Positions 15,979 through 24,299 of a stretch of 64,000 nucleotides of DNA are shown in pieces. The notes below the pieces were generated by a model. That model did not search any database. It saw nothing but the letters and a program-made list of their open reading frames with translations, and was not told the origin of the DNA. Position 1 is the stretch's first letter, and each line of letters begins with the position of its first letter. Where the stretch lies: NCBI GenBank assembly GCA_011056555.1, contig DSEQ01000040.1:1-64000 (forward strand). Reading direction: 5' to 3'. Both the position numbers and the translations under genes were made by a program. The DNA is from Candidatus Zixiibacteriota bacterium. GTDB taxonomy: Bacteria; Zixibacteria; MSB-5A5; JAABVY01.

Positions 15979-17777
15979 TCGAGCCTTATGATTTCTCCTT
16001 CCGACAGAAAATATACGGGCACGAAGATATTTTCTCTTTGAGGGCTGAAGCGGATTTTCCCCGAGGCGCCCTGGTAGTGCTTTTTCTCCATAACGCATTG
16101 CCAGATCTCATCCGAGGTGTATAAACCTTTACTCACACACTCGAGCACGATGTTAGCAGCATCGTATGTTGCCGCGGCCACCTGCTCGGGTGCCTCATCA
16201 AATTTGGTTTGATAAAGATAATTAAATCTGAGCCAGAGTGTATCCTCTGGAAGAGTCAGGGTATTGGACACAAACATCACCGGATTATCCCGGCTTTCCT
16301 TCATTTCCACAATCTCGCTCTCGCCATAAGAATCGGAGCCGAGTAGAATTGTGCTGATCTTGTAGAAGCGCAGTTGGGGCAGGAGAAGCTTCAGCTCGGA
16401 TTCATACGAGGGCATAAAAATAGCCGGGATATGAACCGGTATCTCCTCCAGTTCCAGGGTATCACCCTCGTCGTTCAAGAAGATCTCCGCCACAAATGTG
16501 TCCGGCAGCAGCTCCTGTTTCAATTCTAAAAGGAACCTGCGGTAGTCCCGTGTGCCGCGCGGATAGAATGTCTGGTAGAATATGGTGGCACCGTTTGCGA
16601 TAGCGGTCTGCACGAAACCGTCAGTAATCTGCTTGCCATAATTATCCAGGGGGGCCAAGATGGCCACCGAATCGAAGCCGATATCGCGGGCCACGAATTC
16701 CGCCAGCGCCTCGCCCATCCGTTCAGACGTGGGAGTAAGCTGGAAAAACATATCGGAAATCGAGGTCAGCCCTTTTTCCGAGGCTGTCGGGGCGATGACC
16801 GGAATATTGCCGATTTCGGAAAAGGCGGCAACCCCCACAGCTTCTCCCGATGATAACGGCCCGATTATGGCCGAGACCGGATCATCCATCAGCTTCTTGG
16901 CATCGATAGCGGCCGCAATCATATTGCCGAAGGTATCAAAGGTCTTTTTCTCGACCTCAATTCCCGGTTGTTTGCGGTATTCTTCCAGTGCCAGATCGAC
17001 AGCATTAGACATCATACGCCCGAACCTTGCCCAGTCCCCGGAAAGCGGGACAAAGAGTGCGAGGATCGCTTTTTGAGAGGCAAATTGCACAATCTTCTGC
17101 CTCAGGGCATCCAGACGCCTGTCGCCGGCATAATCCGGATAAAGGACCTCGAGGTTGTCTACTATCTCCTCGGCACGTTCGAATCTCCTTTCGGCATAAT
17201 ACTTTTCCGCCGAGCCCAGTCCTATCTCGAAAGCGAAGCTTCCGGGGCCGGCATCACGCATATAGGAATAAAGCTCATCGGCATTCAGATAAGCTCGTGC
17301 CACAGACAGGAAATTTTGTATATAAATCTCCTCATAACTGCGTTTACGTGCATTATTAGCCGCTTTCAGAAAAGACTGGAGAGAACTGTCGTAGTGCTCC
17401 TGATAATAGTATATTTTGCCGAGGAAATAATGGCTGGCCGGAACATAGGTGGATTTTGGATGGACCTCAATCAGTCTCCGGAACGCCTCTTTGCTTTCGG
17501 CGAAATTACCTGCATAGAAAAGCGACTTGCCACGCAGCAACCTGAAGACTGTAATGCGAGCCTCCCAGGGATAATTGCTGATCAGCTCTGAGAACTCCTC
17601 GGCGGCCTGCTCAAATTTGTCCTGTCGGTAAAGATCCAGGGCCTCCGAATAGAGCAGCCCCGCATCCTCATCATAGGTATAATCGAGAGCATACAGTGGC
17701 GTAACGAAGAAAGCACAGAGCGCCAGGCAGCAAATGAAGACCACCTGAGGCTTTTGCGATTTAACCCTGTTTCCCAT
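15975..17777 (-). CDS. Exported TPR protein with periplasmic-binding (LivK/LpoA-like) domain
   Basis: 600 residues. The signal peptide (VVFICCLALCAFFVTPLYA, ending near 30) is followed by tetratricopeptide repeats (about 35-220: LYRQDKFEQAAEEFSELI, FYAGNFAESKEAFRRLIEV and others). A type I periplasmic-binding domain of the branched-chain amino-acid receptor kind follows (about 235-595; LALFVPLSGDWARFGRMM, SAIIGPLSSGEAVGVAA, SVAILAPLDNYGKQ). This TPR plus PBP layout resembles LpoA-type activators of penicillin-binding proteins, so a role in envelope assembly is possible; ligand binding is equally open. It is coupled to larE by a four-base stop/start overlap. Confidence 0.8.
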   Translation of the reverse strand: MGNRVKSQKPQVVFICCLALCAFFVTPLYALDYTYDEDAGLLYSEALDLYRQDKFEQAAEEFSELISNYPWEARITVFRLLRGKSLFYAGNFAESKEAFRRLIEVHPKSTYVPASHYFLGKIYYYQEHYDSSLQSFLKAANNARKRSYEEIYIQNFLSVARAYLNADELYSYMRDAGPGSFAFEIGLGSAEKYYAERRFERAEEIVDNLEVLYPDYAGDRRLDALRQKIVQFASQKAILALFVPLSGDWARFGRMMSNAVDLALEEYRKQPGIEVEKKTFDTFGNMIAAAIDAKKLMDDPVSAIIGPLSSGEAVGVAAFSEIGNIPVIAPTASEKGLTSISDMFFQLTPTSERMGEALAEFVARDIGFDSVAILAPLDNYGKQITDGFVQTAIANGATIFYQTFYPRGTRDYRRFLLELKQELLPDTFVAEIFLNDEGDTLELEEIPVHIPAIFMPSYESELKLLLPQLRFYKISTILLGSDSYGESEIVEMKESRDNPVMFVSNTLTLPEDTLWLRFNYLYQTKFDEAPEQVAAATYDAANIVLECVSKGLYTSDEIWQCVMEKKHYQGASGKIRFSPQRENIFVPVYFLSEGEIIRLE

Positions 17778-17786
17778 ATTTTTTAC

Positions 17787-18293
17787 TTATAAGGAATAGC
17801 GGCCAAAATCTTCAGGATTTATTTTTTTCAGACGTTCTTTCAATGCTTCAGGATCCGGGAAATCATCCGGCATGCCCTCACCTTTCTTGATATGAAAGAG
17901 CTCCTCGCTGGCATAGATGGGAGCGTCACATCTCAAAGCGATTGCGATGGAATCTGAAGGACGTGCGTCAATCTGCAACAAACCATCCTTGGAATTGATA
18001 TAGATTACCGCATAGAAGGTCTGTTCCTTCAATTCGGTAATCTCGATTTTTTCCACAGTACCATCAAAACCCGTAACGATCAGCTTTATCAGGTCATGTG
18101 TCAGGGGACGGCGCTGGGTCATGTTCGATAATGCCATGGCTATGGCCATAGCCTCGAAATGACCGATCCAGATTGGGAGCACCCTGTTGTCTTCTTCGCC
18201 CTTGCCATTTTCGGGCTTTAAGACCACAACCGGAGAATTGGTTGAAACATCAAGTGCAAGACCGTCAATTTTGACTTTTAGTAATTCACTCAT
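17787..18293 (-). CDS. Bifunctional nuclease family protein (DUF151)
   Basis: 168 residues. The DUF151/BFN domain fills residues 1-145 with its usual landmarks: LPIWIGHFEAMAIAMAL, PLTHDLI, FYAVIYI and IDARPSDSIAIALR. Plant members have combined RNase and DNase activity; bacterial members are usually unassigned and commonly sit near translation or secretion genes. The start ATG shares one base with the rplI stop (TAATG), so translation is coupled to ribosomal protein L9. Confidence 0.9.
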   Translation of the reverse strand: MSELLKVKIDGLALDVSTNSPVVVLKPENGKGEEDNRVLPIWIGHFEAMAIAMALSNMTQRRPLTHDLIKLIVTGFDGTVEKIEITELKEQTFYAVIYINSKDGLLQIDARPSDSIAIALRCDAPIYASEELFHIKKGEGMPDDFPDPEALKERLKKINPEDFGRYSL

Positions 18294-18742
18294 TACGAAC
18301 TCTTCTTTACAACCCAGAGTTTCAAACTGGCAACAACATCAGAGGCGATTTTCACCGGAACCGTAAAGACTCCCAATGATTTAATCGGCTCCTCAAGTAT
18401 AATATTTCTACGATCAACCGTAATACCTTCTTTGGCCAGCAGCTCAGAAATCATCGAGGCTGTCACCGAACCAAAGACCTTGTCCTCTTCCCCCACATTG
18501 ACTTCGGCCATTATCGAAGCTTTTTCAATTCTGGCCTTTACACGCTCCGCCTCCTTCATATGTTTGCGGTCGCGCATTTCCTTCTGTTTCCTGATTTCGT
18601 CGATAGCTTTAACATTGCCCCGTGTTGCGGGAATAGCAAGGTTGCGGGCTATCAGGAAGTTGCGCCCATATCCGGCGGCAACATCGATAATCTCGCCGCA
18701 TTTGCCGAGATTTTCCATATCTTCTCTGAGAATTACTTTCAT
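18293..18742 (-). CDS. rplI: 50S ribosomal protein L9
   Basis: 149 residues. The N-terminal rRNA-binding domain is standard (MKVILREDMENLGKCGEIID, then GYGRNFLIARNLAIPAT). The long connecting helix (about 50-75) is rich in Lys, Glu and Arg, and the C-terminal domain includes KVFGSVTASMI and LGVFTVPVKI. It binds 23S rRNA at the base of the L1 stalk. GAGGAG lies upstream of the ATG. It sits in the usual rpsF-rpsR-rplI order, here with a DUF2232 gene inserted before it. Confidence 0.97.
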   Translation of the reverse strand: MKVILREDMENLGKCGEIIDVAAGYGRNFLIARNLAIPATRGNVKAIDEIRKQKEMRDRKHMKEAERVKARIEKASIMAEVNVGEEDKVFGSVTASMISELLAKEGITVDRRNIILEEPIKSLGVFTVPVKIASDVVASLKLWVVKKSS

Positions 18743-18799
18743 ATCTCCTCACATCTATTATATGTATTTTTTTACAAGCTTCAAGCCAAATATAGTAAT

Positions 18800-19723
18800 T
18801 TATCCTATCCTCAATGCCCGCAGGCGCCTGAAATCGAAATGGCTGTCGATCAGTCCCGCTATACCCAGGATAATTGCGGAATAGATATTCAGGATTGCAA
18901 TACCGACATAAGCTATAACTCTTACAGCCTTGGAGGCATTTCGCTTTCTAAGATTGTACTCTACTATAGAAAGTCCGCCGAAACTGAAGAGCAAAAATGT
19001 ATACATAGCGGCATTTTCACCAATATCTTCGGCAACACCATCAGAAATTAAGATCAGAAGCAGACCCAATCCAAAGATGATCATCACAAATTCCTTGATT
19101 TTCCAGTGATCAAAACGGGGAAAGGGCAGCAGATAACGTCCTTCACGTTTGAAAGCATACCCGGCCAGCATATAAGCCCCGGCTGAGATAAGCGTGAAAA
19201 TCGTCATAAAAATGGCCGGCAGGAATCGAATCATCAATTTCATCATTTTCATACTCATGTCAACATATTCCTCAAAGGAACCATCAGAGCCGCTTTCAAA
19301 ACCGAGCCTTTCGGCCATCACTCGAAAATCTTTCTCCAGATCAGGTTTGATCTCCTGAAAAAATAACTCTGTCTCACCGACACCGGCTAAGAATATTAAG
19401 CTCAGAACCAGTATCGGAACCATCACAATAAATACTGAAAATATCGCATCTTTATTGGCCCTGACGCAGGCGGCAATAATAGCGCCCGGCAGGACGACAA
19501 GCAATATAGTCTCATACAGCAAGTATGATCCGCCTACCGTTAAGGCCAGCGCCAATGCGCCGATTGCCGCAAACGCACCAATTGGCAATCGCTTGTCCGT
19601 CAGCAGCAGAACCAGCCCGGCAACCGCTGGTACCGCCAGGAAGACATTGAGAATCTGGAAAAGACCCAGGACCCCAAAGGCGAGTACCGCAATTACGGCC
19701 GGAACAGTCAGCTTGTCATTCAC
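18800..19723 (-). CDS. DUF2232 membrane protein
   Basis: 307 residues with about eight membrane helices. The overall profile and the position between rpsR and rplI identify it as the DUF2232 (YybS-like) protein, which several bacterial groups carry exactly here. Residues 125-160 form a charged extracytoplasmic loop (ETELFFQEIKPDLEKDF) between helices, and LIRFLPAIFMTIFTLISAGAYML is a characteristic segment. The function is unknown; it has the fold style of ECF-type transporter S components. It lies 17 bases after rpsR, so it is in the same transcript. Confidence 0.78.
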   Translation of the reverse strand: MNDKLTVPAVIAVLAFGVLGLFQILNVFLAVPAVAGLVLLLTDKRLPIGAFAAIGALALALTVGGSYLLYETILLVVLPGAIIAACVRANKDAIFSVFIVMVPILVLSLIFLAGVGETELFFQEIKPDLEKDFRVMAERLGFESGSDGSFEEYVDMSMKMMKLMIRFLPAIFMTIFTLISAGAYMLAGYAFKREGRYLLPFPRFDHWKIKEFVMIIFGLGLLLILISDGVAEDIGENAAMYTFLLFSFGGLSIVEYNLRKRNASKAVRVIAYVGIAILNIYSAIILGIAGLIDSHFDFRRLRALRIG

Positions 19724-19740
19724 CGCCTACAGGCCTTTGC

Positions 19741-19968
19741 CTACTTAAAAGTTTCTTCCACAAATGGAAGCAGCGCCATAATACGCGCGCGTTTGATCGC
19801 ACGGGACAGGCGGCGCTGAGTCTTTGCGGAGACTCCGGTTACACGGCGCGGAATTATCTTGCCGCGTTCGGTGATGAACTTGCGAAGAAGTCTCTCATCC
19901 TTGTAATCGATCTTATCCAGCTTGATATCCGCAAAGCGTCCCGATTTTCGTGTCTTCTTATCGAACAT
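19741..19968 (-). CDS. rpsR: 30S ribosomal protein S18
   Basis: 75 residues with the conserved S18 core: [20 protein letters not shown], then [19 protein letters not shown] and [10 protein letters not shown]. It forms a dimer with S6 on the platform of the small subunit. There are no zinc-binding cysteines in its N terminus, so it is the zinc-free form. It lies 30 bases after rpsF. Confidence 0.97.
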   Translation of the reverse strand: MFDKKTRKSGRFADIKLDKIDYKDERLLRKFITERGKIIPRRVTGVSAKTQRRLSRAIKRARIMALLPFVEETFK

Positions 19969-19998
19969 AATGATTTTCTAATACCTCGTTTTTAGATT

Positions 19999-20436
19999 TT
20001 ACAGGTTTTCCTCTTCATCGCCCATCATATCCTCTGTCTTTTCCTCGGCCTGCTCTTCCATCTCGGGCTGCGGAATCGGTTCCGGGGCGGGCTCGGATGC
20101 AGGCTCCCGTGACGGTCTCCGCTCTCTTTCAGGTTTCTCAATTTCGGGTTTGAATTCCGGTACAATAGTCATAAAGCGCAGGCAGTTCTCGTTGATGCGC
20201 AGCATCGTTTCAATTTTGCCGGGCACATCGGTAGGAGAGGTATAATAGACAAATGTGTAGTAGCCCTGAGTTTTCTTCTTGATCTCGTAGGCTAACCTGC
20301 GGATACCCCAGCGGTCGATCTTTTCGATCTTTCCGGAGTTGGACTCGATAAGATCCGTAATCTTCTTGATCTCATTGTCGAATTCGGATTCATCAAGCTG
20401 TGGCGTAAAAATGAGACCGGTTTCATAAAACTTCAC
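19999..20436 (-). CDS. rpsF: 30S ribosomal protein S6 with acidic, proline-rich tail
   Basis: 145 residues. The S6 domain covers about 1-97 (YETGLIFTPQLDESEFD, then WGIRRLAYEIKKKTQGYYTF and MLRINENCLRFMTI). A low-complexity tail of about 45 residues follows, rich in Pro and Glu (SREPASEPAPEPIPQPEMEE) and ending DMMGDEEENL. The tail is longer than in most S6 proteins but recalls the C-terminal extension of E. coli S6, which is glutamylated. The start codon is GTG with GGGAG upstream. It heads the ribosomal part of the operon after pth. Confidence 0.96.
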   Translation of the reverse strand: MKFYETGLIFTPQLDESEFDNEIKKITDLIESNSGKIEKIDRWGIRRLAYEIKKKTQGYYTFVYYTSPTDVPGKIETMLRINENCLRFMTIVPEFKPEIEKPERERRPSREPASEPAPEPIPQPEMEEQAEEKTEDMMGDEEENL

Positions 20437-20499
20437 TAATAAAACTCCCTTCGGTCATCTGGTTCTTCTAATAATTTAAAAGAACAGGGTTGATTGCAA

Positions 20500-21066
20500 T
20501 CAGTTATATTCGTTTTGCGCCGCCGTGACGCCATCTGATATTACCAGGGCCGCGGCACGGACAGCATTTTCTATCATTTCATCTACTATCTTCTGCTCTC
20601 TATCGCCAAACGGCTTTAAAACATAAGCCTCCGATGGTTCACCCGCAGGGGGAAGATCGATCCCCAGCCTTACACGGCTGAACTGATCACTTCCGAAAAA
20701 ATCGATGATATCCTTCAATCCTTTGTGTCCTCCCGCGGAACCGGAATCCCTGATCCGGATTTTTCCGAGCGGAAGGTTGATATCATCACAAACAACCAAA
20801 ACCTCTTCCGGTTCAATTTTAAAGTAGCTGCAAAAATCCGCAACCGCCTGCCCGGAAAGATTCATAAATGTCTGCGGCTTGATGGCCCAGATCTCGTATC
20901 CGTCCAGATCGAGCCGGGCCTCTTTCCATTTTCCCTTGCCCGACTTGAACTTGCGGCCGTTTTTCCGGGCCAGATAATCCAGAACCATGAAGCCCAGATT
21001 GTGCCGGGTATTCGCATATTTTTTGCCGGGATTACCCAGCCCTGCCAGAAGCTTGTACTGAGCCAT
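20500..21066 (-). CDS. pth: Peptidyl-tRNA hydrolase
   Basis: 188 residues. Bacterial Pth releases tRNA from prematurely dropped peptidyl-tRNA. Conserved parts are GLGNPGKKYANTRHNLGFMV with the catalytic His (in RHN), KPQTFMNLSG, VVCDDINLPLGKIRIRDSGS and GGHKGLKDI. The frame continues 48 codons upstream without a plausible product, so the start is the ATG at 21066 (MAQYKLLAGLGNPG). It lies 63 bases before rpsF, the usual pth-rpsF neighbourhood; the rplY/ctc gene often found upstream is missing here. Confidence 0.96.
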   Translation of the reverse strand: MAQYKLLAGLGNPGKKYANTRHNLGFMVLDYLARKNGRKFKSGKGKWKEARLDLDGYEIWAIKPQTFMNLSGQAVADFCSYFKIEPEEVLVVCDDINLPLGKIRIRDSGSAGGHKGLKDIIDFFGSDQFSRVRLGIDLPPAGEPSEAYVLKPFGDREQKIVDEMIENAVRAAALVISDGVTAAQNEYN

Positions 21067-21137
21067 CAAAACCCCATAATTTAAGCTTATTTCGGAATCT
21101 GTCAAGCGGATTGTGGCGCTGGATTTCAAATATAAAG

Positions 21138-21165
21138 AGGCCGTCCGGGCCATCCCGAACGGCCT
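21138..21165 (-). terminator. Hairpin after the M1 peptidase gene
   Basis: AGGCCGTCCGGG pairs with CCCGAACGGCCT around a 4-base loop. The single mismatch is C-A on the plus strand but G-U on the minus strand, so it suits the minus-strand transcript of the M1 peptidase. It also separates that gene from pth. Confidence 0.7.
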
Positions 21166-21188
21166 GAATTTGAGATCCAAGGTCCGTA

Positions 21189-23471
21189 TTAGATTGGACA
21201 ATCCGCGCATGGCACGGCGCCGTTCCGAAAGACATAATTCACCAAGTATATGACATCTACAAGCGAAATCTTGTCATCACAATTGACATCCGCAACTTCC
21301 TGAACCTCCGGAAGTTCTCCGCCGAGATAGATATAATTGATCAAAAATATTATATCGGCGATATTTACCTCCCGGTCACCGGTCAGATCGCCGCAGACAG
21401 GCGGCGGGGGACTTACATCGATAACAAAATTCATGGTCATGGATTGAGTCGGTATCGAGCTATCTTCAACTTTCAGTGAAAATGTGAAAGCGGAGGCGAA
21501 AGTCGGAGTTCCCTCGAGAATAGCAAGGTCCCCGTTAGTACTGAATGTCAGTCCATATGGAAACTGGCCGGAGACCTTGCTCCAAGTGTATGGAGCCGTA
21601 CCGCCCACAGCTTCAAATTCGGCATAATAAGGTACACCAACGTAAGCCTCTGGCAGCTCCTGCCCGATTATATGAACTGTAAATTCGGGTTCAAAGACCT
21701 TGTCGCACAAAATCTTATCATTAGGATCGATCAAAATCGAATCCGGCGGCGAATCAAGCTCAAACAGGAAAATTTGACTTCGCAGATTGTTGAAAACCTT
21801 AATGGTTGTATCCGATGCCCCGGCAAAGGCCTGCAGTTCAATCGGCATCGTGAATTTATCATATTCCTGGACCTGGTCTATTGCCAGGATTACCTGATAA
21901 TTTTCGGGCCCAATCTGCTCATATTGGTATGAATACTGGTACACCGGATTTCCTTCCTGATAGACCCAGGCATCGAAAAACCAGTCCAGCTCTTCTCCAT
22001 AGACAGTCTCGCAGGCAGCTTCCAGATCATCGGTAAGGGCGCTGCCGTATTCCAGGTCGGGATCATGAAAATAAGTATCCATGGCGTTACGGAAACCCTC
22101 GTCACCCAGAATCATATGCAACATATAAAACAGCCAGCTGCCCTTGTCATACACGGTAACGTTATCAAAGATATAATCGTTTTCCAAATCCTCCACATAC
22201 GGCGTCCCGGCATCCAGATGTCTCTGGTAATTCAGCCAGGTTTTGGCATACTGCTCTCCATAATGATAGCGGAAATAGAGTACCTCCGAATACGAGGCGA
22301 AGCCCTCATTCAGCCAGATATGATGGAAATTACGGCAGGTGACCAGATCGCCTCCCCATTGATGAGCGGCCTCATGCGCGATAACATATTCAGTGTTAAA
22401 ATTGGGAGAGATAGAAGTCATGGTCTGGTGTTCCATGGCGCCGCCCCAGCCGTAATGATTATGACCGTACCTTTCCTCAATAAATGGGTATAGCGTATGC
22501 CAGTAGGAAAGGGCTTCCAGGCTGGGAATAGTGAACAGGTCAAAATAGTATGAGGAATAAGATTGATTAGAGGGAGGTGCGCCCGGATAATAATACTGCT
22601 CGATTGGCAGAAACTGCCCCGGAGCGTACTCCCAGGACTGGTCGAATCTTTCATAATCAGTGCAACCGATTGTAACCAGATAAGTTGCTATCGGATAGCC
22701 TTCATGCCAGTGGGTCGTGGCGGTGCCGTCGCCATTATCCATACGGCTCCGCTGAAGTCCGTTGGAGACCAGCGTATGATTTGCGGGATGGGTAACGATA
22801 ACATCGACTGAATCCGGTTTGTCGAACGGGAAATCTTTGCATGGCCACCAGTAACGTGAACCGTACGGCTCGACGCTCGTGAAACAAACCTGGCTGCTGC
22901 CGTAATTATAAAAAGTCATGTAACCAACCTGATTCGGATAACCGGCGTAGTAAACTGTCAGGCTGATCTGTTCTCCTGAATCGAGCGGCTCGGGCAGATA
23001 GGTATGAAGAAGGTACCATTCGGCCTTTGAAAAACTGATATTGATCGAATCATTGAGCATCACCTGGGAAACATCGTAAATATAGCCCAGGTTAAGGTCA
23101 ACCATGCTCAATTCATCCTTAAGAACTGTCAAAGTCGTTCTGGAATAGCCTGATATAAATGCATCAGCAAAGTCCAAACCGATATTGATTTCATAATGAG
23201 TAACATCGTAATCATACATATTGGGTGTCGGTTCGGTCCATGACTGATACTTCAGCAGCTTTTGATTCTCAATCCACTTTTCAGCTTTTTTCATGCATGC
23301 ATGGTTTTCCACACGGTTTTCGGCCATCTGCTGGAATTCCTCCAGCGATGGCGGGGTCAATTTTGATTTTTCGAATGGTTCATAGAGGTCGGCATTTAAA
23401 GGTGATGCGAAGACAATAATTATTGCTGCCGCGACGATAATTGCGCTGGGCGCTCGGTATCTAACTTTCAT
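21189..23471 (-). CDS. Secreted M1 family aminopeptidase with Ig-like and dockerin domains
   Basis: 760 residues. The signal peptide (about 1-27) is followed by the M1 N-terminal beta-domain and a catalytic gluzincin domain. Visible residues are GGAMEHQT (343-350, the exopeptidase GAMEN equivalent), HEAAH (366-370) and Glu389 in WLNEGFASY, completing the HExxH-18-E zinc site. The region after about 540 loses the helical ERAP-like C domain. Instead there is an Ig-like module (about 605-690, EAYVGVPYYAEFEAVGGTAPY) and a two-repeat type I dockerin (about 693-755). The Ig-dockerin end is homologous to that of the papain-like enzyme at 1030-2835. A strong ribosome site (AAAAGGAG) precedes the ATG; it appears monocistronic. 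Confidence 0.92.
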   Translation of the reverse strand: MKVRYRAPSAIIVAAAIIIVFASPLNADLYEPFEKSKLTPPSLEEFQQMAENRVENHACMKKAEKWIENQKLLKYQSWTEPTPNMYDYDVTHYEINIGLDFADAFISGYSRTTLTVLKDELSMVDLNLGYIYDVSQVMLNDSINISFSKAEWYLLHTYLPEPLDSGEQISLTVYYAGYPNQVGYMTFYNYGSSQVCFTSVEPYGSRYWWPCKDFPFDKPDSVDVIVTHPANHTLVSNGLQRSRMDNGDGTATTHWHEGYPIATYLVTIGCTDYERFDQSWEYAPGQFLPIEQYYYPGAPPSNQSYSSYYFDLFTIPSLEALSYWHTLYPFIEERYGHNHYGWGGAMEHQTMTSISPNFNTEYVIAHEAAHQWGGDLVTCRNFHHIWLNEGFASYSEVLYFRYHYGEQYAKTWLNYQRHLDAGTPYVEDLENDYIFDNVTVYDKGSWLFYMLHMILGDEGFRNAMDTYFHDPDLEYGSALTDDLEAACETVYGEELDWFFDAWVYQEGNPVYQYSYQYEQIGPENYQVILAIDQVQEYDKFTMPIELQAFAGASDTTIKVFNNLRSQIFLFELDSPPDSILIDPNDKILCDKVFEPEFTVHIIGQELPEAYVGVPYYAEFEAVGGTAPYTWSKVSGQFPYGLTFSTNGDLAILEGTPTFASAFTFSLKVEDSSIPTQSMTMNFVIDVSPPPPVCGDLTGDREVNIADIIFLINYIYLGGELPEVQEVADVNCDDKISLVDVIYLVNYVFRNGAVPCADCPI

Positions 23472-23669
23472 AGCATAAGCTCCTTTTAAGCGAGTATCTT
23501 GCGAGATAAGTGCAAGATAACCTGATATATCAGCTTGTCAATTCGATTTATATCTGACTTATTTGTCTTTGTATGATAGTCTACTAAACGGTCGGGGAAG
23601 GGAAATGTTCAGAGGGATATGCTGGAATGTTAGAGAACATATTTGACATGATTGCTCGGAATTAGCCCC

Positions 23670-24293
23670 CTACCGAAAATGCAGCAACCACTCGCTTTTG
23701 AGGTTTTCTTCGAATTCATGGATGTCTATTTCGTAGCCCTGCTCTTTGAGTGATGTTACGAAATCTCTGTGGGAACGGTTCAGGCGGTAATCCGGCTGAC
23801 GGGGCGGGAATTTGAGATAACGTTCCATGGCACGAGTATTGCCGGCAATATTGATGATCGAATGGAAGAAGACATAATCCTTACTCCTGAATATCGATGA
23901 TCCCGCAACCTTGAGACCGTTAATCGCAATATCCGAGATTCCCTTCATCTCGATATTTTCGACTCCCATCTTTTTGAAAGCATTTGTGATGACTCCAACA
24001 AACTGACGGAAATACTCATTCTGCTTTTTGTCAGGATCATTTTCGAGGATAAGCGACACGACCGCCATCTCGGGCGACAGCACAACCGCGCATCCTCCAG
24101 TCCCGCGCCGTATGACCGGTATCCGGTCCAGCAGAATATTCTCTGCCAGCAGTTCCTCTTCAGGATCAGAGCCTTTGCCGACCACAACCATTAGATTCTC
24201 CGGCACCCAGACCATCAGCCCCTTATAGGAATTGCCCGACCGGAGCATCTCCGAATCGGGTAAATTATAATCTTCGGAAATCTTGATACTCAT
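23670..24293 (-). CDS. Lipoate-protein ligase family protein (LplA/LipM type)
   Basis: 207 residues of the biotin/lipoate A/B transferase fold. IRRGTGGCAVVL (the RRxSGGGAV motif), SDIAINGLKVAGSSIFRSKD with the catalytic-type lysine in NGLKVAGS, and FHSIINI are visible. It attaches lipoate or octanoate to the lysine of lipoyl domains. It lacks the extra C-terminal domain of full LplA, so it may need a partner or act as an octanoyltransferase. It follows lpdA after six bases at the end of the PDH operon, so its likely substrate is the lipoyl domain of the E2 encoded just upstream. Confidence 0.85.
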   Translation of the reverse strand: MSIKISEDYNLPDSEMLRSGNSYKGLMVWVPENLMVVVGKGSDPEEELLAENILLDRIPVIRRGTGGCAVVLSPEMAVVSLILENDPDKKQNEYFRQFVGVITNAFKKMGVENIEMKGISDIAINGLKVAGSSIFRSKDYVFFHSIINIAGNTRAMERYLKFPPRQPDYRLNRSHRDFVTSLKEQGYEIDIHEFEENLKSEWLLHFR

Positions 24294-24299
24294 CGCATT

